Assembly: GCA_035649895.1 (NCBI GenBank)
Contig: DASRIS010000116.1
Span: forward strand, 1 to 35,120
DNA length: 35,120 bases
Direction of reading: 5' to 3'
Source: DASSUC01 sp035649895
GTDB lineage: Bacteria > Actinomycetota > Actinomycetes > Mycobacteriales > Micromonosporaceae
Shown: positions 22,468 to 29,805 of the stretch, piece by piece
Layout of the letters: every line of letters begins with the position of its first letter
Numbering within the stretch: position 1 is the stretch's first letter
Notes under the pieces: model-generated
Told to the model about the DNA's origin: nothing
The model's input: only the letters and a program-made list of their open reading frames with translations
Database searches by the model: none
Made by a program: the position numbers and the translations under genes

Positions 22468-22950
22468 ATGCTCATCCGCTCGTTCGCTCAGCACGACCTG
22501 GCACAGCTCACCGAGCTGACCATCGAGACGTTCCGGCCGTTCTACGAGGACTCCTTCCGCCCGCTCGTGGGCGAGGTCGTCTTCGCCAACCAGCACGGTA
22601 GCTGGCGTGACGACTACCGCCGGCAGCTGGCCGAGCTCCACGACCCCAGCCAGCACAGGTACGTCGCGGTCGCCGAGACCGAGGCCGGCGTCGCCGGCTA
22701 CGTGGCCTTCAGCGCCGACCCGGCCCGCCGGAGCGGGAGCATAACGATCCTCGCCGTCGCGGCCGAGCACCGCCGGCGCCACGCTGGCACGGCGCTCTGC
22801 GAGCACGCGTTCGCGGCGATGCGCACCCTCGGCGTCGAGGTGGTCGAGATCGGCACCGGCGGCGACCCCTTCCACGCACCCGCCCGAGCCCTGTACGAGC
22901 GGCTCGGCTGCATCCAGCTCCCGGTCGCCGTCTACTACCGGCAGCTCTGA
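22468..22950 (+). CDS. GNAT family N-acetyltransferase
   Basis: 160-aa acetyl-CoA-dependent acyltransferase. The GNAT order is visible: N-terminal strand MLIRSFAQHDLAQLTELTIE, YVAVAETEAGVAGYVAF (strands 2-3), SITILAVAAEHRRRHAGTALCEHAF (strand 4 and the CoA pyrophosphate loop with R/Q-x-x-G/A as RRRHAGTA, about 110-118), then VVEIGTGGDPFHAPARALYERLGC (strand 5, helix 4) and LPVAVYYRQL. The acceptor substrate is unknown. ATG 22468 is chosen; GAGAGG lies about 9 nt upstream. The upstream frame runs through the GC-rich repeat array and is not coding. Confidence 0.92.
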   Translation: MLIRSFAQHDLAQLTELTIETFRPFYEDSFRPLVGEVVFANQHGSWRDDYRRQLAELHDPSQHRYVAVAETEAGVAGYVAFSADPARRSGSITILAVAAEHRRRHAGTALCEHAFAAMRTLGVEVVEIGTGGDPFHAPARALYERLGCIQLPVAVYYRQL

Positions 22951-23115
22951 CTCTCCCGTACCCGTACCCGTTTTCGATGCCGGGCCGGCGGGTAAGCGGA
23001 CCCGCAGCGCCGCCCTGGTCGGACAGACCGGGGCGGGGCTGACCGTCACGCGGCGGCCCCTCGCCGCCGCAGGGCGCGGCCAGCTCCGGTTTCTCCCCGA
23101 CCCAGGAGGGCAGCG

Positions 23116-23259
23116 ATGCGGGACAGGTGCACGGGCCCGGCTATCCGCCGGACACTGCTCGCCGCCACCGGCACCCGGTGGGCCCACCCCGACCGCGGTG
23201 CGGCGCACTCTCCCGCGACCCGCACCCGGGTCCCGCACGAAGGTGGGCCGCAGCGATGA
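23116..23259 (+). CDS. Candidate 47-aa leader ORF overlapping the MMPL gene
   Basis: An ATG at 23116 follows AGGAGGG by 5 nt, one of the best SDs in the window. The 47-codon frame ends in TGA at 23257-23259, which overlaps the ATG of the MMPL gene (ATGA). The product is Arg-rich with no family resemblance (start MRDRCTGPAIRRTLLA). The MMPL start itself has only a weak, distant AAGGTGG. The arrangement suggests translational coupling, either as a leader peptide or a small protein. It could be chance in GC-rich DNA. Confidence 0.5.
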   Translation: MRDRCTGPAIRRTLLAATGTRWAHPDRGAAHSPATRTRVPHEGGPQR

Positions 23260-25610
23260 CTGTAATCAGCGCGCCGCGCCGGCGCTGGCAACCGAGCGTG
23301 CTCCTGCGCTGGTACGCCCGCTGGATGGTCCGGCTGCGCTGGCTGGTGGTGGCGTTCTGGGCGGCGGCGGTCGGCGCGGCGATGCTGTTCCTGCCGGCCA
23401 TCGGGCACTCGGGCAGCGACCTCAACGAGCTCGTCTCCTCGGACAACCCGGCGGTGCAGAGCGAGGTCCGCTCGCTAGACAAGTTCGGCTTCCCGCTGCT
23501 GAGCCGGGTCGCCGTGGTGCAGCGCAACCCGGAGGGGCTGCCGCTGGCCACGCAGGCGGAGGCGGTGACGCGGGCCAGGGCGGTGAGCCGGGGCGAGTTC
23601 CCGGACGCCGCGCCCATCGTCGCGGCGGTGCCGGTGCCGAACACGCTCGCGCTGTTCCCGGGGTCGCAGGAGAGCGGCACCACCGTCATCACGCTGCTCT
23701 TCACTCCTGCGGACGTTAACTTCGCCGACCAGCTCGCCGCGGCCGAGCAGTTCGTGGCGAACCACTTCGACGCCGACGACCATGTGGTCGGAGTGACCGG
23801 CTCGGTGCCGGCCCGGGTCGAGCAGGGCCGGATCGTCCTGGAGTCCCTGCCCCTGCTGGAGCTGGTGACGATCGCGGCGGTGCTCCTGATCGTCGCCGTC
23901 TCCTTCCGGTCCGTGGTCGCGCCGCTGGTCACGCTGGTGGTGGCCGGTGCGGCCATCCTGCTCACCCTGCACGTCGGCGGAGCCGTGGCCGAGCGGTTCG
24001 GCTTGGTGGTGCCGCAGGAGACACAGCCGCTCCTGGTGGCGTTGCTGCTCGGCGTCGTGACCGACTACGTGATCTTCTATCTGTCTGCGATGCGCGGCCA
24101 GCTGGCGTCCGGAGCCGAGCGGCTGGCCGCGGCGGAGTGGGCGACCGCGCGGTTCACGCCGATCATCGCCACGGCCGGGGCCACCGCCGCGGCCGGCACC
24201 GGTGCCCTGATCGTGGCCGAGTCACCGGCGTTCCAGGCGTTCGGGCCCGGGATGGCGCTGTCGGTGCTCATCGGCATGGTGGTCGCCGTCACGCTGGTCC
24301 CCGCGCTGCTGGCCATCCTCGGCTCCATCGCCCTCTGGCCTGGTCGCCGAGGGAAGGCCACGTCCCGGTCCGGGGCAGTGGCCACGTCCCGGTCCCGGGC
24401 GGTAACCCCGTCCCGCCCGGCGACGCAGTCGGCCCAGGCGGCCGAGTCAGGCCCGGCGGCTGAGCCGGACTCCCACCCCAGCGGGTCGGCCGCGCGCTGG
24501 GCGCAGCGCATCACCCGGCCCGGGTACGCGGCGGTCGTGTTGCTGCTGTGCCTGGGCGGCCTGCTGGCGGCCGCGCTGCCAGCGCGCGACCTGAGCCTGG
24601 GCCTGTCGTTCATCCCGGCGCTGCCTGCGGGCGAGCCGGCCCGGCAGGCTGCGGAGCACGCCGAGACCGGCTTCGCCGACGGCATCCTGTCCCCGACGGA
24701 GCTGCTGGTGCAGGGGTCCGGGGTGGCGACGCAGCAAGCGGCGCTGGCCAAGCTCAAGCAGTCCCTCGCCCAGGAGCCGGGCGTGGCCGGAGTGCTCGGC
24801 CCCGGCGACGACATCGTCCCGGAGGCTCGCAAGCTGTTCCACGCCGCGGACGGGACAGCCGTCCGGTACCTGCTGATCCTGTCCTACGACCCCCTCGGCG
24901 CCCGGGCGGTGGACACGGTGTCGCGCCTGGAGGACCGCCTGCCAGGGATGCTCAGCGGAGCCGGCCTCACCGGGGCGCAGGGAAGCCTCGGCGGTGACAC
25001 CGCCATCGCCAAGGTCATCGTGGACCAGACGGTGGAGGACCTGGGCCGGATCGTGGTTGCCGCGCTCGCCGCGAACCTGCTGTTCCTGATCCTGTTCCTG
25101 CGCGCGCTCGTGGCGCCGGTGCTCCTGCTCGCCTGCAGTGTGCTCGCCATCGGGGCCACCCTGGGCCTGACCACCCTGCTGTTCCAGGACGTGCTCGGCG
25201 CCGACGGGCTGACCTTCTACGTGCCGTTCGCAGCCGCCGTACTGCTGGCGGCACTCGGCTCGGACTACAACATATTCGGGATCGGGCATGCCTGGGAGGA
25301 GGCTCGGGTCCGGCCGCTGCGCGAGGCGCTGGCGGTCACCATCCCGCAGTCGGCGCGGGCCATCCGTACCGCGGGCTTCACTCTCGCGATCAGCTTCGGC
25401 CTGCTCGCCATCGTGCCGCTGCGCCCGTTCCGGGAGCTCGCCTTCGCGCTGGCGGTCGGCATCCTGATCGACTCGCTCATCGTCCGCTCGCTGCTCGCCC
25501 CGTCGGTGCTCACGCTGGTCGGGCCGGCGAGCGGGTGGCCGGGCCGGCAGCTGTTCCGCCGCAAGGTGGTGTACGTGCTCAGCAACGAGGAGCCCGTCAA
25601 GATCAAGTGA
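23256..25610 (+). CDS. MMPL/RND family transporter
   Basis: 784-aa inner-membrane transporter of the MMPL branch of RND permeases, probably moving a lipid or hydrophobic compound by proton motive force. TM1 (about 30-50) is followed by a periplasmic domain (about 52-195), TM2-6 (about 198-362), a Ser/Ala/Pro-rich cytoplasmic loop (about 365-412), TM7 (about 423-443), a second outer domain (about 445-595) and TM8-12. The proton-relay Asp-Tyr pairs of MmpL proteins are present as D270-Y271 (GVVTDYVIF) and D670-Y671 (LGSDYNIFG). ATG 23256 is chosen; its SD is weak and it overlaps the stop of the 47-codon ORF. It is convergent with the methyltransferase gene, overlapping it by 8 bp. Confidence 0.93.
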   Translation: MTVISAPRRRWQPSVLLRWYARWMVRLRWLVVAFWAAAVGAAMLFLPAIGHSGSDLNELVSSDNPAVQSEVRSLDKFGFPLLSRVAVVQRNPEGLPLATQAEAVTRARAVSRGEFPDAAPIVAAVPVPNTLALFPGSQESGTTVITLLFTPADVNFADQLAAAEQFVANHFDADDHVVGVTGSVPARVEQGRIVLESLPLLELVTIAAVLLIVAVSFRSVVAPLVTLVVAGAAILLTLHVGGAVAERFGLVVPQETQPLLVALLLGVVTDYVIFYLSAMRGQLASGAERLAAAEWATARFTPIIATAGATAAAGTGALIVAESPAFQAFGPGMALSVLIGMVVAVTLVPALLAILGSIALWPGRRGKATSRSGAVATSRSRAVTPSRPATQSAQAAESGPAAEPDSHPSGSAARWAQRITRPGYAAVVLLLCLGGLLAAALPARDLSLGLSFIPALPAGEPARQAAEHAETGFADGILSPTELLVQGSGVATQQAALAKLKQSLAQEPGVAGVLGPGDDIVPEARKLFHAADGTAVRYLLILSYDPLGARAVDTVSRLEDRLPGMLSGAGLTGAQGSLGGDTAIAKVIVDQTVEDLGRIVVAALAANLLFLILFLRALVAPVLLLACSVLAIGATLGLTTLLFQDVLGADGLTFYVPFAAAVLLAALGSDYNIFGIGHAWEEARVRPLREALAVTIPQSARAIRTAGFTLAISFGLLAIVPLRPFRELAFALAVGILIDSLIVRSLLAPSVLTLVGPASGWPGRQLFRRKVVYVLSNEEPVKIK

Positions 25611-26655
25611 CCAGCGCGGTCGCCACCTGCTGGGCCAGCAGCGGGGGCACCGAGTTGCCGATCTGGGCCTGCACCGACGACCGGCGGCCGGCCAGCTCGA
25701 AGCCGTCCGGGAAGGTGAACAGCCGCTTGAGCTCGCCGACCCGCAGCCGCCGGTTCTCCCAGTGGAACGGCCCGACATAGGGGCCGGGCTGGGCCTGGAT
25801 CGTCGGCGAGGGGCGGTCCGGGTCCAGCTTCAGCAGGAAGGACCAGTAGCGGCTGCGCCACCGGAAGACTGGGTCCGGGTGGCCGCGCTCCGCGGTGAGG
25901 TACAGGTAGTTCCCGCCAGGAGGTATGGACGGGAGCAGGTGTCCCCACCGCCCGCCGACCGCCTCCTGCGGCTCGGGGTCGCACACCAGCCCGGCGAGCG
26001 CCTCCCCTGCGCTGACGTGCCGCCGGGCGGGGTTGCCGGTCTCCCGCCGTTCCCAGCTGCCACCATGGCTGGGTGGCGGAAGCACCGGCCGAGGTTCGCC
26101 CCGGCGCGCCCCGATGACGAACAGCCGCGGCCGGGACTGCGGGACCCCGTAGTCGGCGGCGTTGAGAACCGCCGCGTCGAAGGTGTAGCCGGCGTCCGCG
26201 ACCTCCCTGAGGAGCCGTTCGTACGCCGGCCGGCTGGCCTGGTTGCGGTAGGTCAGCGCATAGACGTTCTCCAGCACGAAGTGGCGCGGTCGCGCCTCGG
26301 CCAGCACCCGCGTGTACACCTGGAGCAGCGACGCGTCCGGGTCCAGGCCGGTGCGCTTCCAGTCCAGCCAGAAGCCGGACTTGGAGAACGGCGTACACGG
26401 CGGCCCGCCGACCAGCAGCTCCGGCCGGGCGCCCGGGCGCAGGCCGGCCGCGCGCAGGATCTCGCGGGTCGGCACGTCGAGGATGTCCCGCCGGATCACC
26501 GGCGCGGCCAGGTGGCGGAAGTTCTTCTCCATGGTGTCCGCCGCGTCGGCGTCCCGCTCGACGGCTGCCCGCACGAGGTAGCCCGCCGCCTCCACGCCCA
26601 GGTCGAGCCCGCCGGCGCCGGAGAACAGCGAGACCGCAACCCCGCGCGCCGTCAT
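25603..26655 (-). CDS. DNA cytosine-5 methyltransferase (solitary)
   Basis: 350-aa SAM-dependent enzyme that methylates C5 of cytosine in a specific DNA site. Conserved motifs in order: I (VSLFSGAGGLDLG, about 8-20), IV with catalytic Cys87 (GGPPCTPFSKSG), VI (FVLENV, 127-131), VIII (QSRPRLFVIG, 173-182), a short target-recognition region (about 190-310), IX (RRLRVGELKRLFTFPD) and X (QIGNSVPPLLAQQVA). No restriction endonuclease gene is adjacent. A Vsr-type endonuclease domain is encoded about 8 kb away at 16782-17564; Vsr proteins often repair mismatches created by such enzymes. ATG 26655 lacks a clear SD. Confidence 0.94.
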   Translation of the reverse strand: MTARGVAVSLFSGAGGLDLGVEAAGYLVRAAVERDADAADTMEKNFRHLAAPVIRRDILDVPTREILRAAGLRPGARPELLVGGPPCTPFSKSGFWLDWKRTGLDPDASLLQVYTRVLAEARPRHFVLENVYALTYRNQASRPAYERLLREVADAGYTFDAAVLNAADYGVPQSRPRLFVIGARRGEPRPVLPPPSHGGSWERRETGNPARRHVSAGEALAGLVCDPEPQEAVGGRWGHLLPSIPPGGNYLYLTAERGHPDPVFRWRSRYWSFLLKLDPDRPSPTIQAQPGPYVGPFHWENRRLRVGELKRLFTFPDGFELAGRRSSVQAQIGNSVPPLLAQQVATALVT

Positions 26656-26808
26656 GGTCGCAGCCGATCGGGCCGGGGCGGGTCGGTCGGCACCGGATCA
26701 TGCTAGCCCGGCCGCGGCGCCCGCCGCCCGAGCCGGGCCGGCGCGCCTGCGGTCCGTACCAGGGCAATACCATCGACGGGCCGGGCCTTCCGGGGTGAGG
26801 AGTACACA

Positions 26809-27651
26809 GTGGAGCTGCTGCACTCGGGCAAGGTGCGCGACGTGTACGCCGACCGCGGCGACCTCATCCTCGTCGCCTCGGACCGGGTCTCGGTCTACGA
26901 CGTGGTGCTGCCAACCCCGGTCCCCGACAAGGGCCGCCTGCTCACCGCGCTGTCGCTGTGGTGGTTCGAGCAGCTGGCGGACGTCGTGCCCAACCACGTC
27001 ATCTCCGCCACGGACGTGCCGGCCGGGCTCGCCGGCCGGGCCGTCCGGTGCCGGCGGCTGGACATGGTCCCGGTCGAGTGCGTCGCCCGCGGCTACCTGG
27101 CCGGCTCGGGTCTGGTCGAGTACCTCGAGCGCGGCTCGGTCTGCGGCGTCGCCCTGCCGGATGGCCTGGTCGAAGGGGCACAGCTGCCCGAGCCGATCTT
27201 CACGCCGAGCACCAAGGCGCCCATCGGCGAGCACGACGAGCCCATGACGTACGACGATGTGGTGGCCCTCGTCGGCGCGGAGCGGGCGGCCGAGCTGCGC
27301 CGCCTCACGCTCGCGGTCTACCGGCGCGGCGTCGAGGTCGCGGCCCGGCGAGGCGTCGTCATCGCCGACACCAAGCTCGAGTTCGGGGCGGCTGCCGACG
27401 GCTCGCTGCTCCTCGCCGACGAGGTGCTCACCCCCGACTCGTCCCGGTTCTGGCCGGTCGACCGGTGGCGGCCCGGCGGGCCGCAGCTCTCCTACGACAA
27501 GCAGTTCGTCCGGGACTGGGCCGCCAGCACCGGCTGGGACCGGCGGCCTCCGGCGCCCGAGGTGCCGCCCGAGGTCGTCGCGGCCACCCGGGCCCGCTAC
27601 ATCGAGGTCTACGAACGCCTGACCGGGCACCGCTGGCCGCCTGCCACGTAA
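26809..27651 (+). CDS. purC: Phosphoribosylaminoimidazole-succinocarboxamide synthase (SAICAR synthetase)
   Basis: 280 aa. It joins CAIR and aspartate with ATP to make SAICAR in purine biosynthesis. Motifs are LLHSGKVRDVYA (ATP loop, residues 3-14), VASDRVSVYDVVLPTPVPDKG, VPVECVARGYLAGSG (about 86-100), FTPSTKAPIGEHDEPM, IADTKLEFG (about 184-192) and ADEVLTPDSSRFWP (about 203-216), with the late SYDKQFVRDW. GTG 26809 has GGTGAGGAG about 6 nt upstream. It stands alone between the divergent methyltransferase and the EEP gene; no other pur genes are in the window. Confidence 0.96.
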   Translation: MELLHSGKVRDVYADRGDLILVASDRVSVYDVVLPTPVPDKGRLLTALSLWWFEQLADVVPNHVISATDVPAGLAGRAVRCRRLDMVPVECVARGYLAGSGLVEYLERGSVCGVALPDGLVEGAQLPEPIFTPSTKAPIGEHDEPMTYDDVVALVGAERAAELRRLTLAVYRRGVEVAARRGVVIADTKLEFGAAADGSLLLADEVLTPDSSRFWPVDRWRPGGPQLSYDKQFVRDWAASTGWDRRPPAPEVPPEVVAATRARYIEVYERLTGHRWPPAT

Positions 27652-27787
27652 CGGCACCCGGCACCATAACTGCGTCGGCGCGTAGCCCCCGGATCACAAC
27701 CCCGTCCGCACGGCGGTACCGCGCCCGGCCGCGCGGCGCTACCGTACGCCCAGACTTTGCAATGGCGCAGGGGAAGGGACGGACCAC

Positions 27788-28870
27788 ATGGCCAGGACCG
27801 CGTACCTCCCGCGGAGGCGGATGACCTGCTTGGCGCTGGTCGCCTTCATGGCGGCCAGCCTCGGCCTCTTCGCCGCGCCCGTGCAGGCGCAGGCGGGTGC
27901 GAAGGTCACCGTGATGACCCGCAACGTCTTCCTGGGCGGCAACCTCCTCCCGTCGATCGCGGCGCCGACCCTGCCGGCCTTCTTCGCCGCCAACGCGGCC
28001 CTGCTCAGCCACGTCGACCTGGTCAACTTCCCGGCGCGGGCCAAGCTGATCGCGGACGAGATCACCGATCACGCGCCGGACCTGGTCGGCCTCCAGGAGG
28101 TCGCGCTGTGGCGCACCGGCCCGTTCGGCAACCCGGCCCCGGCCACCGAGGTCCGCTACGACTACCTCGCGCTGCTCATGTCCGAGCTGGCCAGGTCCGG
28201 GCACCCGTACGACGTCGCGGTGGTGCAGAGCGAGGCCGACCTGGAGGGCCCGGCCAGTGCCCCGCACAACCTGGATGTACGGCTCACCATGCGCGACGTG
28301 ATCCTGGTCCGCCACGGCGGCCGGGTGAAGGTGACCAGCGCGTGGTCGTCCAGCTTCGTCAACAACCTGGTCTTCCCGCTGCCCGCGGTCGGCGGCACCG
28401 CGACCAGCACCCGCGGCTGGACCGCGGTGGATGTCGTGCATGGGGAGCGGGCGTTCCGCTTCGTCAACACCCACCTGGAGGCCTTCCACTTCGGCGTCCG
28501 GGTGCTCCAGGCGCGGGAGCTGCTGAGCGGGCCGCTCAACACGAGCGGCGACGTGATCCTCGTCGGTGACCTGAACACCGGCCCGGCCGTGCCCGACCCG
28601 AACAACCGGCTGGCCTACTTCACGCTCATCGCCGGCGGCATGGTCGACACCTGGCCGATCCTGCACCCGGACGACCCGGGCAACACCGCCGGCCTCGGCG
28701 ACGACCTGGTCCAGCCGCCGGACAGCCTGGAGAACCGCATCGACATGGTGCTGTTCCGCGGCGTCGTGGTGCCGGTGTCCGGCGAGCTCTTCGGCAACGA
28801 GAAGCAGACCCCGGACGGCCGGTGGCCCTCGGACCACCTCGGGTACGTAGCGACGCTGGCCCTGCCCTAA
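27788..28870 (+). CDS. Secreted endonuclease/exonuclease/phosphatase (EEP) family hydrolase
   Basis: 360 aa with a Sec signal peptide (residues 1-35: RRR, then LALVAFMAASLGLFAAPVQA, cleavage near AQA). The mature part has the EEP metal-enzyme motifs: VMTRNVFLGGN (Asn), LVGLQEVALW (Glu), FVNTHLEAF, ILVGDLNTGP (Asp-Leu-Asn), IDMVLFRG and the final WPSDHLGYVATL (Asp-His). The family includes nucleases, sphingomyelinases and inositol phosphatases, so the substrate (DNA, phospholipid or other phosphodiester) is open. A purine-rich GGGAAGGGA is upstream of ATG 27788. It ends in a 12-bp hairpin shared with the convergent SGNH gene. Confidence 0.9.
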   Translation: MARTAYLPRRRMTCLALVAFMAASLGLFAAPVQAQAGAKVTVMTRNVFLGGNLLPSIAAPTLPAFFAANAALLSHVDLVNFPARAKLIADEITDHAPDLVGLQEVALWRTGPFGNPAPATEVRYDYLALLMSELARSGHPYDVAVVQSEADLEGPASAPHNLDVRLTMRDVILVRHGGRVKVTSAWSSSFVNNLVFPLPAVGGTATSTRGWTAVDVVHGERAFRFVNTHLEAFHFGVRVLQARELLSGPLNTSGDVILVGDLNTGPAVPDPNNRLAYFTLIAGGMVDTWPILHPDDPGNTAGLGDDLVQPPDSLENRIDMVLFRGVVVPVSGELFGNEKQTPDGRWPSDHLGYVATLALP

Positions 28871-28878
28871 CCGCGGTG

Positions 28879-28905
28879 CGGCCCGGTCACTCGGTGACCG
28901 GGCCG
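28879..28905. terminator. Hairpin between convergent genes (bidirectional terminator)
   Basis: Perfect 12-bp stem (28879-28890 and 28894-28905, CGGCCCGGTCAC arm) with a TCG loop. It begins 9 nt after the EEP stop and covers the SGNH stop. There is no T-tract, as is common for actinobacterial terminators. Confidence 0.6.
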
Positions 28906-29657
28906 AGCACTGGTCGCTTCGCGTCGATGCCGTCGCCGGAGGAGCGGCCGGTCAGCCGGCGCCGCAGCCAGGGCGCGAAGTGCTGGCCGGCCCACTGGAT
29001 GTCGGCGCTGCGCGCCGCCACCCAGGAGCGCGGCGGAGGTGGCGGCGGCGGGGCCCACCACTCCGGGTCCGCGGCCAGGCCCAGGGCCGCCAGCACGTGT
29101 GCCGCGACCCGCTGGTGGCCGGCGGTCGACAGGTGCAGCCGGTCCACGCTCCACAGCAACGGGTTGGCGAACTCGTCGTCCGACCACAGGTCCACGAGCA
29201 TCGCGCCGTACTTCTCCGCCACCTCGCAGACCGCCCGGTTCATGATCTCCACCCGGGGCAGGATCGTCCGCCGGCCGGGCAGCCGGACGGTGAGGTCGGC
29301 GAAGCGGAACACCACCAGGTCGGCTCCGCTGCCCCGCAGCTCGCGGACCAGGTTGTCGAAGCGGGCGATCGCCACGTTCGGGTCGAAGCCGCGGCGCAGC
29401 ACGTCGTTGCCGCCACCGGCGAAGCTGATCAGGTCGGGCGCCATGGCCAGCGCCGCCGGCACCTGCTCGGTCACGATCCGGTTGAACAGCCGGCCCCGCA
29501 CGGCCAGGTTCGCGTACCCGAACTCGCCGTCACGCTCCCTGGCCAGCCGCGCCGCCACCAGGTCGGCCCAGCCCCGGTACCCGTTGCCGGCCGGGTGCGG
29601 GTCGTCCAGCCCCTCGGTGAAACTGTCGCCAACAGCCACGTAGCTGCGCCACCGCAC
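28887..29657 (-). CDS. SGNH/GDSL hydrolase family esterase
   Basis: 256 aa. All SGNH blocks are visible: block I YVAVGDSFTEG (catalytic Ser12), block II Gly in NLAVRGRLFNRIV, block III SFAGGGNDVL (Asn) and block V DRLHLSTAGH (Asp and His near residues 172-175). The fold hydrolyses esters or thioesters of lipids or carbohydrates; no signal peptide is present, so it should act in the cytoplasm. After the catalytic domain comes a run of Pro (APPPPPPPRSW) and a basic C-terminal tail with GQHFAPWLRRRLTG, unusual for the family but frequent in actinobacteria. GTG 29657 has GGGAGGAG 7 nt upstream. Confidence 0.92.
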   Translation of the reverse strand: MRWRSYVAVGDSFTEGLDDPHPAGNGYRGWADLVAARLARERDGEFGYANLAVRGRLFNRIVTEQVPAALAMAPDLISFAGGGNDVLRRGFDPNVAIARFDNLVRELRGSGADLVVFRFADLTVRLPGRRTILPRVEIMNRAVCEVAEKYGAMLVDLWSDDEFANPLLWSVDRLHLSTAGHQRVAAHVLAALGLAADPEWWAPPPPPPPRSWVAARSADIQWAGQHFAPWLRRRLTGRSSGDGIDAKRPVLGPVTE

Positions 29658-29768
29658 GCCGAAGCTCCTCCCGCTCTCACGTCGACCGAAGTCGCCCGAA
29701 GTGACCGAAGCAGTCTGACATCGCCGGGTGGCCGGGCACCGCCCACCCGGCCCTTATGCCCTAACAGC

Positions 29769-29799
29769 TTGCGACCAGCCGCGGTGCAGCGCATAGGCT
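29769..29799 (+). promoter_or_regulatory. Putative promoter giving a leaderless proS transcript
   Basis: TTGCGA (29769-29774) is 17 bp from CATAGG, or 19 bp from TAGGCT (29794-29799), and the proS ATG follows 6 nt later. No SD is present. The spacing fits transcription starting at or beside the ATG. Confidence 0.4.
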
Positions 29800-29805
29800 G
29801 CCCGG

